Below are positions 16,740 through 25,113 of a stretch of 64,000 nucleotides of DNA, in pieces. Position 1 is the stretch's first letter; each line of letters opens with the position of its first letter. Source of the DNA: Yoonia sp. R2331 (GTDB taxonomy: Bacteria > Pseudomonadota > Alphaproteobacteria > Rhodobacterales > Rhodobacteraceae); contig NZ_JBGCUN010000001.1 of NCBI RefSeq assembly GCF_041103235.1, positions 248,001 to 312,000 of the forward strand, in the 5' to 3' direction. A program made the position numbers and the translations under genes. The notes under the pieces are model-generated. The model had not been told where the DNA came from. It ran no database searches and saw nothing but the letters and a program-made list of their open reading frames with translations.

Positions 16740-17617
16740 AGTGGTTGGCAGGCATTGCAGCGGTCGGATTGGGGGCTTTGGTCGCCTGCAGTCCGCGCGC
16801 GGCAGACCTGCGCGCAGCCCCAGATGGGGCGTTGCGGGTGGCGAGTTACAACGTGCACTACATCATCCTGAACCAGGAGACCGGGGCGTGGTCTGTGGGC
16901 GATTGGGAGCGGCGCAAAGGTCCGATGGATGCCGCCTTTAAGGCCATGGGGGCTGACATCGTGGCCTTCCAAGAGATGGAGAGTTTCGCCCGGGGCGGCG
17001 ACGGGAACGTGAACCTTGCCCGCGACTGGTTGCTGGCGCAGAACCCCGGCTATGCCGCAGCGGCGAGCGGTGATGCACGGGTCTTTCCGTCAACGCAGCC
17101 GATCTTTTACCGCACCGACAGGCTAGAGATGCAGGATCAGGGGTGGTTCTTTTTCAGCGAGACGCCGGATGTGATCTATAGCCGGACGTTCAACGGATCA
17201 TTCCCGGCGTTTGCGTCCTGGGCGCTGTTTGCTGTCGATGGGGCCACGCTGCGGGTGGTCAATGTGCACAACGATTACGCCAGCCGGTCGAACCGACGAT
17301 TGTCGTCAGAGCTGATCGCTGCGCGGGTGAAACCTTGGGTCGACGCAGGCGAGCGGGTGATGGTTGTGGGCGATTTCAATGCGCGGAGCGGTGGGGTGCC
17401 GCTGACGCTGATTGAAGAGGTGGGGATCGATTTCGTGCCGCTCCGCGGGTCGACCTATCATGTGAACCGGGGGTTGAACCTGTTCGGTGCGATTGACCAT
17501 TTGGGGGTGTCTGACGGGGTGCGGCTGGTGGGTGAAACGCAGGTTCTGCGCCAGAAATTCGGCGGTGAGTGGCCCAGCGATCATTACCCGGTGGTGGGCG
17601 ATTTTGTGATCGAGTGA
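16694..17617 (+). CDS. Endonuclease/exonuclease/phosphatase-family lipoprotein
   Basis: A 307-residue protein from ATG 16694, which overlaps the preceding gene. An N-terminal hydrophobic segment ends in a lipobox (LVAC, Cys32), so it is probably a lipoprotein exposed to the periplasm. The remainder is a DNase I-like EEP fold with RVASYNVHY, the metal-binding Glu in IVAFQEME, VVNVHNDY, VVGDFNAR and the C-terminal SDHYPV. The substrate could be nucleic acid, phospholipid or another phosphodiester. An upstream in-frame ATG at 16640 would add 18 residues that do not improve the signal. Pairing with an NYN protein puts two nuclease-fold genes side by side. Confidence 0.82.
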   Translation: METGIGRVGVWAKTLKWLAGIAAVGLGALVACSPRAADLRAAPDGALRVASYNVHYIILNQETGAWSVGDWERRKGPMDAAFKAMGADIVAFQEMESFARGGDGNVNLARDWLLAQNPGYAAAASGDARVFPSTQPIFYRTDRLEMQDQGWFFFSETPDVIYSRTFNGSFPAFASWALFAVDGATLRVVNVHNDYASRSNRRLSSELIAARVKPWVDAGERVMVVGDFNARSGGVPLTLIEEVGIDFVPLRGSTYHVNRGLNLFGAIDHLGVSDGVRLVGETQVLRQKFGGEWPSDHYPVVGDFVIE

Positions 17618-17635
17618 GCTGGGGTGAGGCAGTGC

Positions 17636-18061
17636 TTATGAGGTCGCGGGGGCCGGGCAGCGGCGGAAGGCGGCAACGGCGGCACCGGCATCCGCCAGAT
17701 CGGCGGTAATCGTCAGCGGCCCTGCCGTGGCAGTCGCCCGGTCGTTGAATTGCAACCCGTTCAGCACATTGCCAAAGCCGCTGTCCTTCACGGTCAGGCG
17801 CGCGCCGTCCGTGACGTGCCGGTCGGTGCCAATGGCAATCGGGTTGGGGCCTGCGAACTGCATCCCGAAGGTGGGGCTGTCGGGCCACGTGTCCTGCAAG
17901 AGCGTCAGGGTCAGCGCATATTCCGGCAGACTTGCGTCATAGGTGATGGTGAATTCTGCCGCGTCCGTGGTGTGTGTCAGGGTGCAGATCGGGATGGGCG
18001 AGAACTCCCACGCGGCGGCGGGGCTGGCGAAGAGGAGAAGGGGGATAAGGTGGCGCATCAC
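17636..18061 (-). CDS. Small secreted protein, unknown function
   Basis: A 141-residue protein with a Sec signal peptide (MMRHLIPLLLFASPAAAWEF, probable cleavage after AAA). The mature part has two cysteines, one near the start (PICTLTH) and one at the end (RRCPAP), that could bond. The sequence is rich in Thr and Asp and looks beta-stranded. I do not recognise a family with confidence. It is convergent with the EEP lipoprotein gene, 18 bases away, and two palindromes lie beyond its start. Confidence 0.7.
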   Translation of the reverse strand: MMRHLIPLLLFASPAAAWEFSPIPICTLTHTTDAAEFTITYDASLPEYALTLTLLQDTWPDSPTFGMQFAGPNPIAIGTDRHVTDGARLTVKDSGFGNVLNGLQFNDRATATAGPLTITADLADAGAAVAAFRRCPAPATS

Positions 18062-18096
18062 AGAAACTTAATCCGCGGCGCCGTTTCGGCCAGTGC

Positions 18097-18141
18097 CGAA
18101 ATCCTTCAAGGATTTCGTCCGCAGTCTTTCAAAGACTGCGG
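18097..18141. repeat. Two adjacent TTCAA-centred palindromes
   Basis: CGAAATCCTT-C-AAGGATTTCG (18097-18117) and CCGCAGTCTTT-C-AAAGACTGCGG (18119-18141) are perfect inverted repeats, each with a single C at the centre, so that both share a TTCAA core. They overlap the 3' end of the small gene at 18129. A third copy of this design occurs at 39247-39267. Confidence 0.8.
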
Positions 18142-18389
18142 CGGCGCGAAATGGCAGGTGTTGTGACCCGCCGGATCGGTGCGCGATTACAAAAGATCAC
18201 GAATTGACCGGCATTTTCGACGACCTGAAAGCCGCGTCGGTCAATTTCCATCAGAAAGCGGTCCAGACCTGCATAGCGCTCCACATCTTTCGCCTTGCGC
18301 CGGATCACGGCACCTTGTTGCACGGCTTTGCTTGCAAAGAGATCGTTCAGCCAGACCTCTGGCGACAGGGGGGAGGGGCGTATCTGCAT
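18129..18389 (-). CDS. Conserved small protein, unknown function
   Basis: An 86-residue protein starting at ATG 18389, with AGAGGG seven bases upstream. The body (SKAVQQGAVIRRKAKDVERY, then DRRGFQVVENAGQFVIFCN) resembles a short protein common in Rhodobacterales that databases sometimes mislabel as phosphoribosylanthranilate isomerase. It is far too short for that enzyme, so no function should be assigned. Its 3' end lies inside a perfect palindrome. It is followed at a distance by nothing obviously co-transcribed and sits next to uvrB on the same strand. Confidence 0.65.
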   Translation of the reverse strand: MQIRPSPLSPEVWLNDLFASKAVQQGAVIRRKAKDVERYAGLDRFLMEIDRRGFQVVENAGQFVIFCNRAPIRRVTTPAISRRRSL

Positions 18390-18473
18390 CGCCCAACCCT
18401 CTTTCGTCAAAGTTAATACAAAGTGAAAACCAGCCGGGTCACCGCCGCATCGACGTTAGGCGCGAGAGAGCCA

Positions 18474-20684
18474 CTACCGTCCCTTGCGCCGTTTCACGCC
18501 GCCGCGCATCCCACCCCGACCCATCGTTGAGCGGCCCGAAGACTTCTGCGCGTCGTCCACGGCCTTATCCACCGCATATTGCCGCGCGAGCGGATCGTCA
18601 GCCAAAGTAAGTTCAACGGTCTCAAGCCGCTTCAGCTCATCCCGCAAACGGGCGGCCTCTTCGAACTCTAGGTTCTCGGCGGCTTTGCGCATGTCTGCGC
18701 GCAAGCCCTCCATCACCGCTTCGATGTTCGAACCGGCTTGCTTATTATCAATCTTGGTCGTCACGCGGGATTGGTCGGTGTCGCCTTTGTAGAGACCGGC
18801 CAGAATGTCCTCGACGTTCTTCTTGACCGTCGCAGGCGTGATCCCGTGTTCTTTGTTATAGGCGATCTGCTTGGTGCGGCGGCGCTCTGTCTCTTTCAGC
18901 GCGCGTTCCATCGACCCGGTGATGCGGTCGGCGTACATGATCACGCGGCCATCTGCGTTCCGCGCCGCCCGGCCGATGGTTTGCACCAGCGAGGTTTCGG
19001 ACCGCAAGAAGCCTTCCTTATCCGCATCAAGAATGGCCACAAGCCCGCATTCGGGAATATCCAGCCCCTCGCGCAGCAGGTTGATCCCGATGAGCACGTC
19101 AAAGGCCCCAAGTCGAAGATCACGCAGGATCTCGATCCGCTCGATCGTGTCGATGTCCGAATGCATGTAGCGCACGCGGATGCCCTGCTCGTGCATGTAT
19201 TCGGTCAGGTCTTCGGCCATGCGTTTGGTGAGCGTAGTGCAGAGCGTGCGATAGCCGGCCTTTGCCACGCGGCGCACCTCGTCCAGCAGATCATCGACCT
19301 GCATTTCGACCGGGCGGATCTCGACCTGCGGATCGAGGAGGCCGGTCGGGCGGATTACCTGTTCGACAAAGACACCGCCGGATTGTTCCAGCTCCCACGA
19401 CTGGGGCGTGGCGGACACAAAGACCGATTGCGGGCGCATGGCGTCCCATTCCTCGAACTTGAGCGGGCGGTTGTCCATGCAGGACGGCAGCCGGAAGCCG
19501 TGTTCAGCCAGCGTGAATTTGCGCCGGTAGTCGCCTTTGTACATGCCACCGATCTGCGGCACGGAGACGTGGCTTTCATCGGCAAAGACGATGGCGTTGT
19601 CGGGTATAAATTCAAACAACGTGGGCGGTGGTTCACCCGGTGCGCGGCCCGTCAGGTAGCGCGAATAGTTTTCAATGCCGTTGCAGACGCCGGTCGCCTC
19701 TAGCATTTCAAGATCGAAGTTGGTGCGCTGTTCCAGCCGCTGGGCTTCCAGCAGTTTGCCATCGGCCACCAGTTGATCCAGCCGCACACGCAGCTCTTTC
19801 TTAATGCCGATGATGGCCTGCTGCATCGTCGGTTTCGGTGTCACATAGTGGCTGTTTGCGTAAACGCGGACCTTGTCGAAGGTATCCGTCTTTTCGCCGG
19901 TCAGCGGGTCAAATTCGGTAATGCTCTCCAGCTCTTCGCCAAAGAATGACAGCTTCCACGCGCGGTCATCAAGGTGGGCAGGCCAGATTTCCAGACTGTC
20001 GCCGCGCACGCGGAACGAGCCGCGCTGAAATGCCTGATCGTTCCGGCGGTATTGCTGCGCGATCAGGTCGGCCATGATCTTGCGCTGGTCGTAACTTTTG
20101 CCGGCGTGGATGTCCTGCGTCATCGCGCCGTATGTTTCGACAGAGCCGATACCGTAGATGCAGGACACCGAAGCCACGATAATCACATCGTCGCGTTCCA
20201 ACAGCGCCCGCGTGGCCGAGTGGCGCATACGGTCGATCTGTTCGTTAATCTGGCTTTCTTTTTCGATGTAGGTGTCGGACCGGGCGACGTAGGCCTCTGG
20301 CTGGTAGTAGTCGTAGTAGCTGACGAAGTATTCGACGGCATTGTCAGGAAAGAAGCCTTTGAATTCGCCATAAAGCTGGGCGGCCAGCGTCTTGTTTGGG
20401 GCAAGGATGATGGCGGGGCGCTGGGTTTCCTCGATCAGCTTGGCCATGGTAAACGTCTTGCCGGTGCCGGTCGCCCCCAGCAGCACCTGGTCGCGTTCAC
20501 CTGCGTTGATCCCTTCGGTCAGTTCGACAATCGCTGTGGGCTGATCGCCTGCGGGTTCGAATTCTGTCTTCATCACAAAGGCTTTGCCGCCTTCCAACTT
20601 TTCGCGGGACCGCACGTCGGGTGCGGGGTTGGACAGATAGGCGGCGTCGGAAATCTCGCGCTTGTCGGTCTGTGCGTAGGCCAT
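18474..20684 (-). CDS. uvrB: UvrABC excinuclease subunit B
   Basis: DNA damage-recognition helicase of nucleotide excision repair. The protein has 736 residues from ATG 20684, chosen because AAAGGA lies six bases upstream. Walker A is GATGTGKT at about residues 70-77. The strand-separating beta-hairpin is seen in [20 protein letters not shown], helicase motif VI in QTIGRAARN, and a C-terminal UVR motif that recruits UvrC in [17 protein letters not shown]. An N-terminal extension of about 35 residues precedes the usual start. No alphaproteobacterial LexA box was evident upstream. Confidence 0.96.
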   Translation of the reverse strand: MAYAQTDKREISDAAYLSNPAPDVRSREKLEGGKAFVMKTEFEPAGDQPTAIVELTEGINAGERDQVLLGATGTGKTFTMAKLIEETQRPAIILAPNKTLAAQLYGEFKGFFPDNAVEYFVSYYDYYQPEAYVARSDTYIEKESQINEQIDRMRHSATRALLERDDVIIVASVSCIYGIGSVETYGAMTQDIHAGKSYDQRKIMADLIAQQYRRNDQAFQRGSFRVRGDSLEIWPAHLDDRAWKLSFFGEELESITEFDPLTGEKTDTFDKVRVYANSHYVTPKPTMQQAIIGIKKELRVRLDQLVADGKLLEAQRLEQRTNFDLEMLEATGVCNGIENYSRYLTGRAPGEPPPTLFEFIPDNAIVFADESHVSVPQIGGMYKGDYRRKFTLAEHGFRLPSCMDNRPLKFEEWDAMRPQSVFVSATPQSWELEQSGGVFVEQVIRPTGLLDPQVEIRPVEMQVDDLLDEVRRVAKAGYRTLCTTLTKRMAEDLTEYMHEQGIRVRYMHSDIDTIERIEILRDLRLGAFDVLIGINLLREGLDIPECGLVAILDADKEGFLRSETSLVQTIGRAARNADGRVIMYADRITGSMERALKETERRRTKQIAYNKEHGITPATVKKNVEDILAGLYKGDTDQSRVTTKIDNKQAGSNIEAVMEGLRADMRKAAENLEFEEAARLRDELKRLETVELTLADDPLARQYAVDKAVDDAQKSSGRSTMGRGGMRGGVKRRKGR

Positions 20685-20889
20685 GGGGGATTCCTTTGCG
20701 GGTTGGCCTATAGTTGGCCCCACGGCTGTCAGGATCAACCCCACCTCCTGACAGGACATGTCAGCAGTCTTTTGGCCCAATCCGAGGGAGAAAACCGCTT
20801 TGTCGCGGGATCGTCGCCAATTGTGGCCAAAAGTTGACGCGATTTCAGATAACCTTTATCGCTGGCTTTGCGAAAACAGGGACCCTTAC

Positions 20890-21549
20890 ATGTTTGATAT
20901 CAGGTATTTAGCGGCAAGTCTGGCTTTCACGCTTGCGGCCAGTGGCGCGCAGGCTGCGACGGTGAATGCCACTATTGGTGGGCCAGACATGTTCGAGGTC
21001 GGTGAATTCTTTGCGGTGATCGCTGATATCGAAGTGACGCCGAGCAGCAATCCGGTCGTTGTCCTTGGCGCACCGCAGTTGCTAAGCTGGGATCAGGTGG
21101 TTTTGACGGCAAGCTTCGATGGCGGGAACGGTTACATGGAAGATGTGACGATGACCGACACGTCGGCGCCATCTCCGAATATCGCGACCGCAGACCTGTT
21201 TGATTTGAACCCGATCAGCTTTTTCCCAGACTTTGTGCCGGATTATACCGCGCCGGGTGTCTATACGCAGACGCTGACCGGGTCAGTGAAATTCTTTGAA
21301 GAACAAAGCGTCACCTTTATCGAATCTGTCTGTAATCGGGTCAGTACGCGTTTCGGAAGTTATTGCGCGGGTTACACAGATGTTGTGCGCACCGAATTGC
21401 GCAACGTCGAAGTCGACAGTGCCACATTTACAGTGTCGCGTGACATCACCGTTGTGTCCCCCATTGCCCCCGTGCCGCTTCCTGCCCCTGCTTTGATGCT
21501 GCTGACGGGTCTGGGCGGCTTGGTGGCGATGCGGCGGCGTCGCGGATAA
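20890..21549 (+). CDS. VPLPA-CTERM sorting domain protein
   Basis: A 219-residue exported protein: Sec signal peptide (ASLAFTLAASGAQAATV), a beta-rich body, and a C-terminal tripartite sorting signal made of VPLPAPA, a hydrophobic helix (LMLLTGLGGLVAM) and an arginine cluster (RRRRG). This VPLPA-CTERM signal is the Rhodobacterales version of PEP-CTERM and is processed by an exosortase that must be encoded outside the window. Two cysteines lie in VCNRV and YCAGY. The start at 20890 gives the signal peptide directly. The role of the body is unknown; related proteins occur in exopolysaccharide or cell-surface contexts. Confidence 0.88.
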   Translation: MFDIRYLAASLAFTLAASGAQAATVNATIGGPDMFEVGEFFAVIADIEVTPSSNPVVVLGAPQLLSWDQVVLTASFDGGNGYMEDVTMTDTSAPSPNIATADLFDLNPISFFPDFVPDYTAPGVYTQTLTGSVKFFEEQSVTFIESVCNRVSTRFGSYCAGYTDVVRTELRNVEVDSATFTVSRDITVVSPIAPVPLPAPALMLLTGLGGLVAMRRRRG

Positions 21550-21588
21550 ATGCATTGCACAAGGCGGCTGCTGTGTCACAGTCGGCCA

Positions 21589-22203
21589 ATGATACGCGCA
21601 ATCCTTATAGCTCTTCTGATTTGCGGCCCTGCCACGGCCGATCCGGTACAAAATGTAATCGCTGCGGCCGAACGGTCGTTTGACAGGTTGCCAGACGTGC
21701 AAACGGTCGATCAGATCGCAGGGCTTTGCGGGGCTGACGCGGGCGTTGACCCCCATGCCGCCTATTGCACCAGCCAGAATATGATCTTCCGGGCCGAGGC
21801 CGGACAGACCGCGGAGCAAGACCTTTATTATGTGGCACATCTTTTTGGTCATGCGGTCCAGGTGCGCCATGGCATTGCTGATGTTGCCCTGCGCACGATC
21901 AGCGCGAACCGCGACCGCGAAACCGAATTGCGCCGGGATGTTGAGCGCATGGTTGATTGCCTTGCTGGTGTGATCCTTTCGGTTGCAGGCCAAGAGGAAT
22001 ATGACCTGACACAGGAATTTGCGGTTGAACCCTTTGCCAGGCCACATTGGGGCCGTGATCCATTGTCAAACGGTCCATGGGTCGAAGTGGGGCTACAAGA
22101 GCGGGCGACATGGCTGGCAAAAGGGCTTTCTGGTGGTCATCCCGGCGTGTGCGATACCGAAAATTTCCCTGCCGATCTGGCGGTTGCGGCCTTTCGCCGT
22201 TGA
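21589..22203 (+). CDS. Secreted YpfJ-like metallopeptidase homologue, active site degenerate
   Basis: A 204-residue protein with a signal peptide (MIRAILIALLICGPATADP) starting at ATG 21589. The central stretch YYVAHLFGHAVQ followed by RRDVERMVDCLAG resembles the zinc-peptidase pattern HExxH plus downstream Asp of the YpfJ/neutral zinc metallopeptidase family. The catalytic glutamate is replaced, since the motif reads HLFGH. Metal binding may persist without hydrolysis. The family assignment is an inference from this pattern and needs profile comparison. It lies 39 bases after the VPLPA-CTERM gene on the same strand. Confidence 0.55.
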   Translation: MIRAILIALLICGPATADPVQNVIAAAERSFDRLPDVQTVDQIAGLCGADAGVDPHAAYCTSQNMIFRAEAGQTAEQDLYYVAHLFGHAVQVRHGIADVALRTISANRDRETELRRDVERMVDCLAGVILSVAGQEEYDLTQEFAVEPFARPHWGRDPLSNGPWVEVGLQERATWLAKGLSGGHPGVCDTENFPADLAVAAFRR

Positions 22204-22253
22204 CGCCACGCGCGGCATCCCTACCTATCGGATAACCGATGAAGGAGCGCCCG

Positions 22254-23492
22254 ATGTCAGAGCATATTGATCCCGAAAAACTGAACCGTCTGGCCGAGGT
22301 GGCCGTGCGCACCGGTGTGAACCTGCAAAAGGGGCAGGACCTGATCATCACGGCACCCATGGATGCGCTGCCGCTGGTGCGGCTGATTGCAGAGCACGCC
22401 TACAAGGTCGGTGCGGGGCAGGTGCTGCCGTTCTTTTCCGACGATGCGATCACGCTGGCCAGGTTCACGCATGGCCATGACGAGAGTTTCGACAAGGCCC
22501 CCGGCTGGTTCTTCGAAGGCATGGGCAAGGCGTTCAGGGAAGGGGCGGCGCGCATGGCTGTCTCTGCCGAGGATCCGATGCTGTTGGCCGAGGTGGACCC
22601 TGCCAAAGTCGCCCGCGTCAGCAAGGCCACGTCGATTGCACGTAAACCCGCGATGGACCCGATTGTGGGCTTTGAGGTGAACTGGAATATTGTGGCCTAT
22701 CCCGGTGCCGGTTGGGCGGCGCAAGTCTTTCCGGACCTGCCGGTGGAAGAGGCACAAGGCAAGCTGATGGATGCGATCTATGCGGCGTCGCGTCTGGAAG
22801 GCGACGATCCGGTCGCCAACTGGGAAGCGCATACCGCAGAGCTGAAGAAGCGGGTGAAGTGGCTCAACGACCACAACTTTGCCAGCCTGCACTACACCGG
22901 TCCGGGCACCGACCTGATGCTGGGCTTGGCCGAAGGGCATATCTGGAAAGGCGGTGCCTCGCCTGCGCTGAATGGCGTGACGTGCCAGCCGAATATCCCC
23001 ACGGAAGAGGTGTTTACCTGCCCGCATGCCTACAAGGTCGACGGCACGGTGTCCGCGACCAAGCCATTGGCGCATCAGGGCACGGTGATCGAGGATATCT
23101 CTGTGCGGTTCGAAGCGGGCAAGATCGTGGAGGCGACGGCCAGCAAGGGACAAGATGTGTTCCGCGAATTGCTGGCCGTGGACGATGGGGCCAGTCGGAT
23201 CGGAGAGGTGGCACTGGTGCCGCATTCTTCGCCCATCTCGCAGTCCGGCACGCTGTTTTTCAACACGCTGTTTGACGAAAACGCATCTTGCCACATCGCA
23301 CTAGGCCAGTGCTATGCCGACACGATTGAGGGCGGGTCAGAGCTGTCACCTGAAGAGCTGAAACAGAAGGGCGGCAACCAGAGCCTGATCCACGTGGACT
23401 GGATGATGGGGAGCGACGCGGTAGACATCGACGGCATCACCCGGTCCGGCGACCGCGTGCCCGTGATGCGCGGGGGTGAGTGGGCCAGCTAA
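22254..23492 (+). CDS. Aminopeptidase, peptidase family M29
   Basis: A 412-residue metallo-aminopeptidase of the AmpS/AmpT (M29) family. The N-terminal half binds substrate; the C-terminal half holds the two-metal site, seen in EVFTCPHAYKVDGTV, GEVALVPHSSP, HIALGQCYADT and HVDWMMGSDAVDIDG. The start at ATG 22254 follows GGAG six bases upstream; a start 15 bases earlier lacks this. The enzyme is cytoplasmic and releases N-terminal residues from peptides with broad specificity. Its stop overlaps the 3' end of a convergent gene by four bases. Confidence 0.93.
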   Translation: MSEHIDPEKLNRLAEVAVRTGVNLQKGQDLIITAPMDALPLVRLIAEHAYKVGAGQVLPFFSDDAITLARFTHGHDESFDKAPGWFFEGMGKAFREGAARMAVSAEDPMLLAEVDPAKVARVSKATSIARKPAMDPIVGFEVNWNIVAYPGAGWAAQVFPDLPVEEAQGKLMDAIYAASRLEGDDPVANWEAHTAELKKRVKWLNDHNFASLHYTGPGTDLMLGLAEGHIWKGGASPALNGVTCQPNIPTEEVFTCPHAYKVDGTVSATKPLAHQGTVIEDISVRFEAGKIVEATASKGQDVFRELLAVDDGASRIGEVALVPHSSPISQSGTLFFNTLFDENASCHIALGQCYADTIEGGSELSPEELKQKGGNQSLIHVDWMMGSDAVDIDGITRSGDRVPVMRGGEWAS

Positions 23493-24454
23493 CCCACGAT
23501 CCGGCGGCGCAGGTGTCTAATGATCTTACGCAAACCGCCGGGGCCAGTGGCTTGCGCCATTAGATACTTGCTACCCTCTGCGGTCTTGGCCTTTGACGCG
23601 GCTGCGTTGAAGCCCGCCTTTTTACGCTCCCGCTTGATAATCTTTGTGAACGCGTCAGAGGTTTTGACGCGGTCCTTGCCAGCGATCTGCTTGAAATAGC
23701 GCTCCTGTGCTTTGCGCCCCCGCAATGCGGCATAGAAAGGCGTCAGGTCTTCGGTTTCACCCAAAGCGTAGGCCAATAGCGGCTTGGCGGCTTTCAGTTT
23801 GACCAGCGGGATGGCGATCCCATGGCCCTGAAACGGTGTGTTGATGTGGTGCAGGTTGGATTGATCCAGCCGTGCGACATGGGCGCGGTCCAAGGGATGG
23901 TGCATGTCGTAGACACACAGCACCCGCTTGGCATGCAGCGATTTGCCCACAGCGTCGTTGTTGTCGCCCATCCATGTCTGTTTGCGCGCCACCGGAAACC
24001 GCTTTTCCCATGGCACAAGATCACGGTTCAGCGTTGTCTGCGGCGACAGGGCCAGAACGGTGGTGGCTTGCACCTGATCGGCAAAGGCGATGGCCGCAAA
24101 GCCGCCCATCGACGTGCCATAGGTCACGATGTTGTCGAACTGGTCGAACAGGCCAGCGGCGCGCAGCTTTGCCAAGGCGGGCGACAGGCACGGCGCCTGA
24201 TACCAGTCGCCTGCCTTGGGTTTGACCGCAATGTGCGACACCTTTTGCGCGCGAAACAGTTTGGCCCCCCAGCCGTGCCGAAACAGGTCCGTTTCCGAAA
24301 AGTCGCCCTGCGCGTTTTCAAAGGTGATCACTAGGGTTCCGGTGCCATAGAAATAGCCGTCCAGCACATAGCGTCCGGTGTCATACAGCAAGTGATGTGC
24401 CCAATGGGCCGGGGCGTTAAGCTTGACGGGCTGAAACGGTGGCTGATCTGTCAC
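23489..24454 (-). CDS. Alpha/beta-hydrolase-like protein, unknown substrate
   Basis: A 321-residue protein from GTG 24454. The nucleophile-elbow motif [11 protein letters not shown] near the middle suggests an alpha/beta-hydrolase fold, and a His in FQGHGIAIP could complete a triad. The C-terminal 80 residues are very basic ([20 protein letters not shown]), unusual for a hydrolase. A longer frame reaches 24544 but would overlap the divergent NDUFS4-like gene, so the shorter start is preferred, although neither has a clear ribosome site. Similar proteins are found near surface-polysaccharide genes in roseobacters. That link is not supported here by neighbours. Confidence 0.65.
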   Translation of the reverse strand: MTDQPPFQPVKLNAPAHWAHHLLYDTGRYVLDGYFYGTGTLVITFENAQGDFSETDLFRHGWGAKLFRAQKVSHIAVKPKAGDWYQAPCLSPALAKLRAAGLFDQFDNIVTYGTSMGGFAAIAFADQVQATTVLALSPQTTLNRDLVPWEKRFPVARKQTWMGDNNDAVGKSLHAKRVLCVYDMHHPLDRAHVARLDQSNLHHINTPFQGHGIAIPLVKLKAAKPLLAYALGETEDLTPFYAALRGRKAQERYFKQIAGKDRVKTSDAFTKIIKRERKKAGFNAAASKAKTAEGSKYLMAQATGPGGLRKIIRHLRRRIVG

Positions 24455-24542
24455 GGGGGTCTCGGTTTCTTGCGGGCGCTGGCCCCTTGTAACAGGGGCG
24501 TTGGGTGTGGCAAGTAAGGGCGACCTTAGCCGGAGTGCCATC

Positions 24543-24854
24543 ATGCGAGCCAGAATCTATCGCCCCGCCCGTACCGCCATGTCATCCGGCACGGCCAAGA
24601 CCAAGCAATGGGTTCTGGATTACGAAAAGGACAGTGCGCGCCAGATTGATCCGCTGATGGGCTGGACATCTTCAAGCGATACGCAGACCCAGGTGCGCCT
24701 GACCTTTGACAGCAAAGAGGCCGCCGTCGCCTATGCCCGCGAAAACGGGATTGATGCGGTTGTCACCGAACCCAAACCGCGCCGCGCCAACATCCGCAAG
24801 GGCGGCTATGGCGAGAATTTTGCGACCGACCGGCGCGGGGCCTGGACTCACTAA
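24543..24854 (+). CDS. NADH dehydrogenase (complex I) NDUFS4-like subunit
   Basis: A 103-residue homologue of the mitochondrial 18-kDa accessory subunit NDUFS4 (ETC complex I subunit conserved region). Recognisable parts are [20 protein letters not shown] at the N-terminus, [16 protein letters not shown] with the conserved Trp, and [17 protein letters not shown]. Alphaproteobacteria carry this subunit outside the nuo operon. It binds the peripheral arm of complex I and stabilises it. The start at 24543 has CGGAG seven bases upstream. Confidence 0.92.
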   Translation: MRARIYRPARTAMSSGTAKTKQWVLDYEKDSARQIDPLMGWTSSSDTQTQVRLTFDSKEAAVAYARENGIDAVVTEPKPRRANIRKGGYGENFATDRRGAWTH

Positions 24855-24860
24855 GCCGCG

Positions 24861-25030
24861 TTATTCGCAGCCGATCCCGTTGCCATCACGGTCAAGACCA
24901 TAGATGTCCTGACCGACCACGCGCACCGGTCCGCGGACATATGCCGGCCCATTGCCACTGCCACAGGCGCAATCCACATCCGACGCAATCGGGGGCTTGC
25001 CAAGGGCCGCCCCCTCGCGCCATATCGGGC
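24861..25030 (-). pseudogene. Remnant of an excalibur-type calcium-binding protein
   Basis: The frame ends in ASDVDCACGSG and GLDRDGNGIGCE, the typical Cys-Cys and DxDxDG pattern of the excalibur domain. Reading upstream, the frame has no ATG or plausible start before it enters the tRNA-Arg gene, and no signal peptide is present. It therefore looks like the truncated C-terminal end of a secreted protein gene. The loss next to a tRNA may reflect a past recombination there. Confidence 0.4.
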
Positions 25031-25036
25031 GCGTGC

Positions 25037-25113
25037 GGTCCCATAGCTCAACTGGATAGAGCAGCTGACTTCTAATCAGCAGGTTGAGGGTTCGAGTCCT
25101 TCTGGGATCGCCA
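25037..25113 (+). tRNA. tRNA-Arg (anticodon UCU)
   Basis: A complete cloverleaf. The acceptor stem pairs GGTCCCA (25037-25043) with TGGGATC (25103-25109), followed by G and encoded CCA. The anticodon stem GCTGA/TCAGC encloses loop CTTCTAA with anticodon TCT at 25071-25073. The T-arm is GAGGG-TTCGAGT-CCTTC. It decodes the rare AGA codon. Confidence 0.95.

Noticed and set aside
18129-18389. Phosphoribosylanthranilate isomerase
   Set aside because: At 86 residues it is far below TrpF length and lacks the barrel motifs; the label is likely a propagated annotation error.
20685-20880. LexA (GTTC-N7-GTTC) box before uvrB
   Set aside because: No matching repeat was found in the interval between uvrB and the VPLPA-CTERM gene; SOS control cannot be claimed.
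25072-25113. C-terminal domain ending in KDSNPQPAD
   Set aside because: This tail is simply the reverse complement of tRNA-Arg and is not a protein domain.
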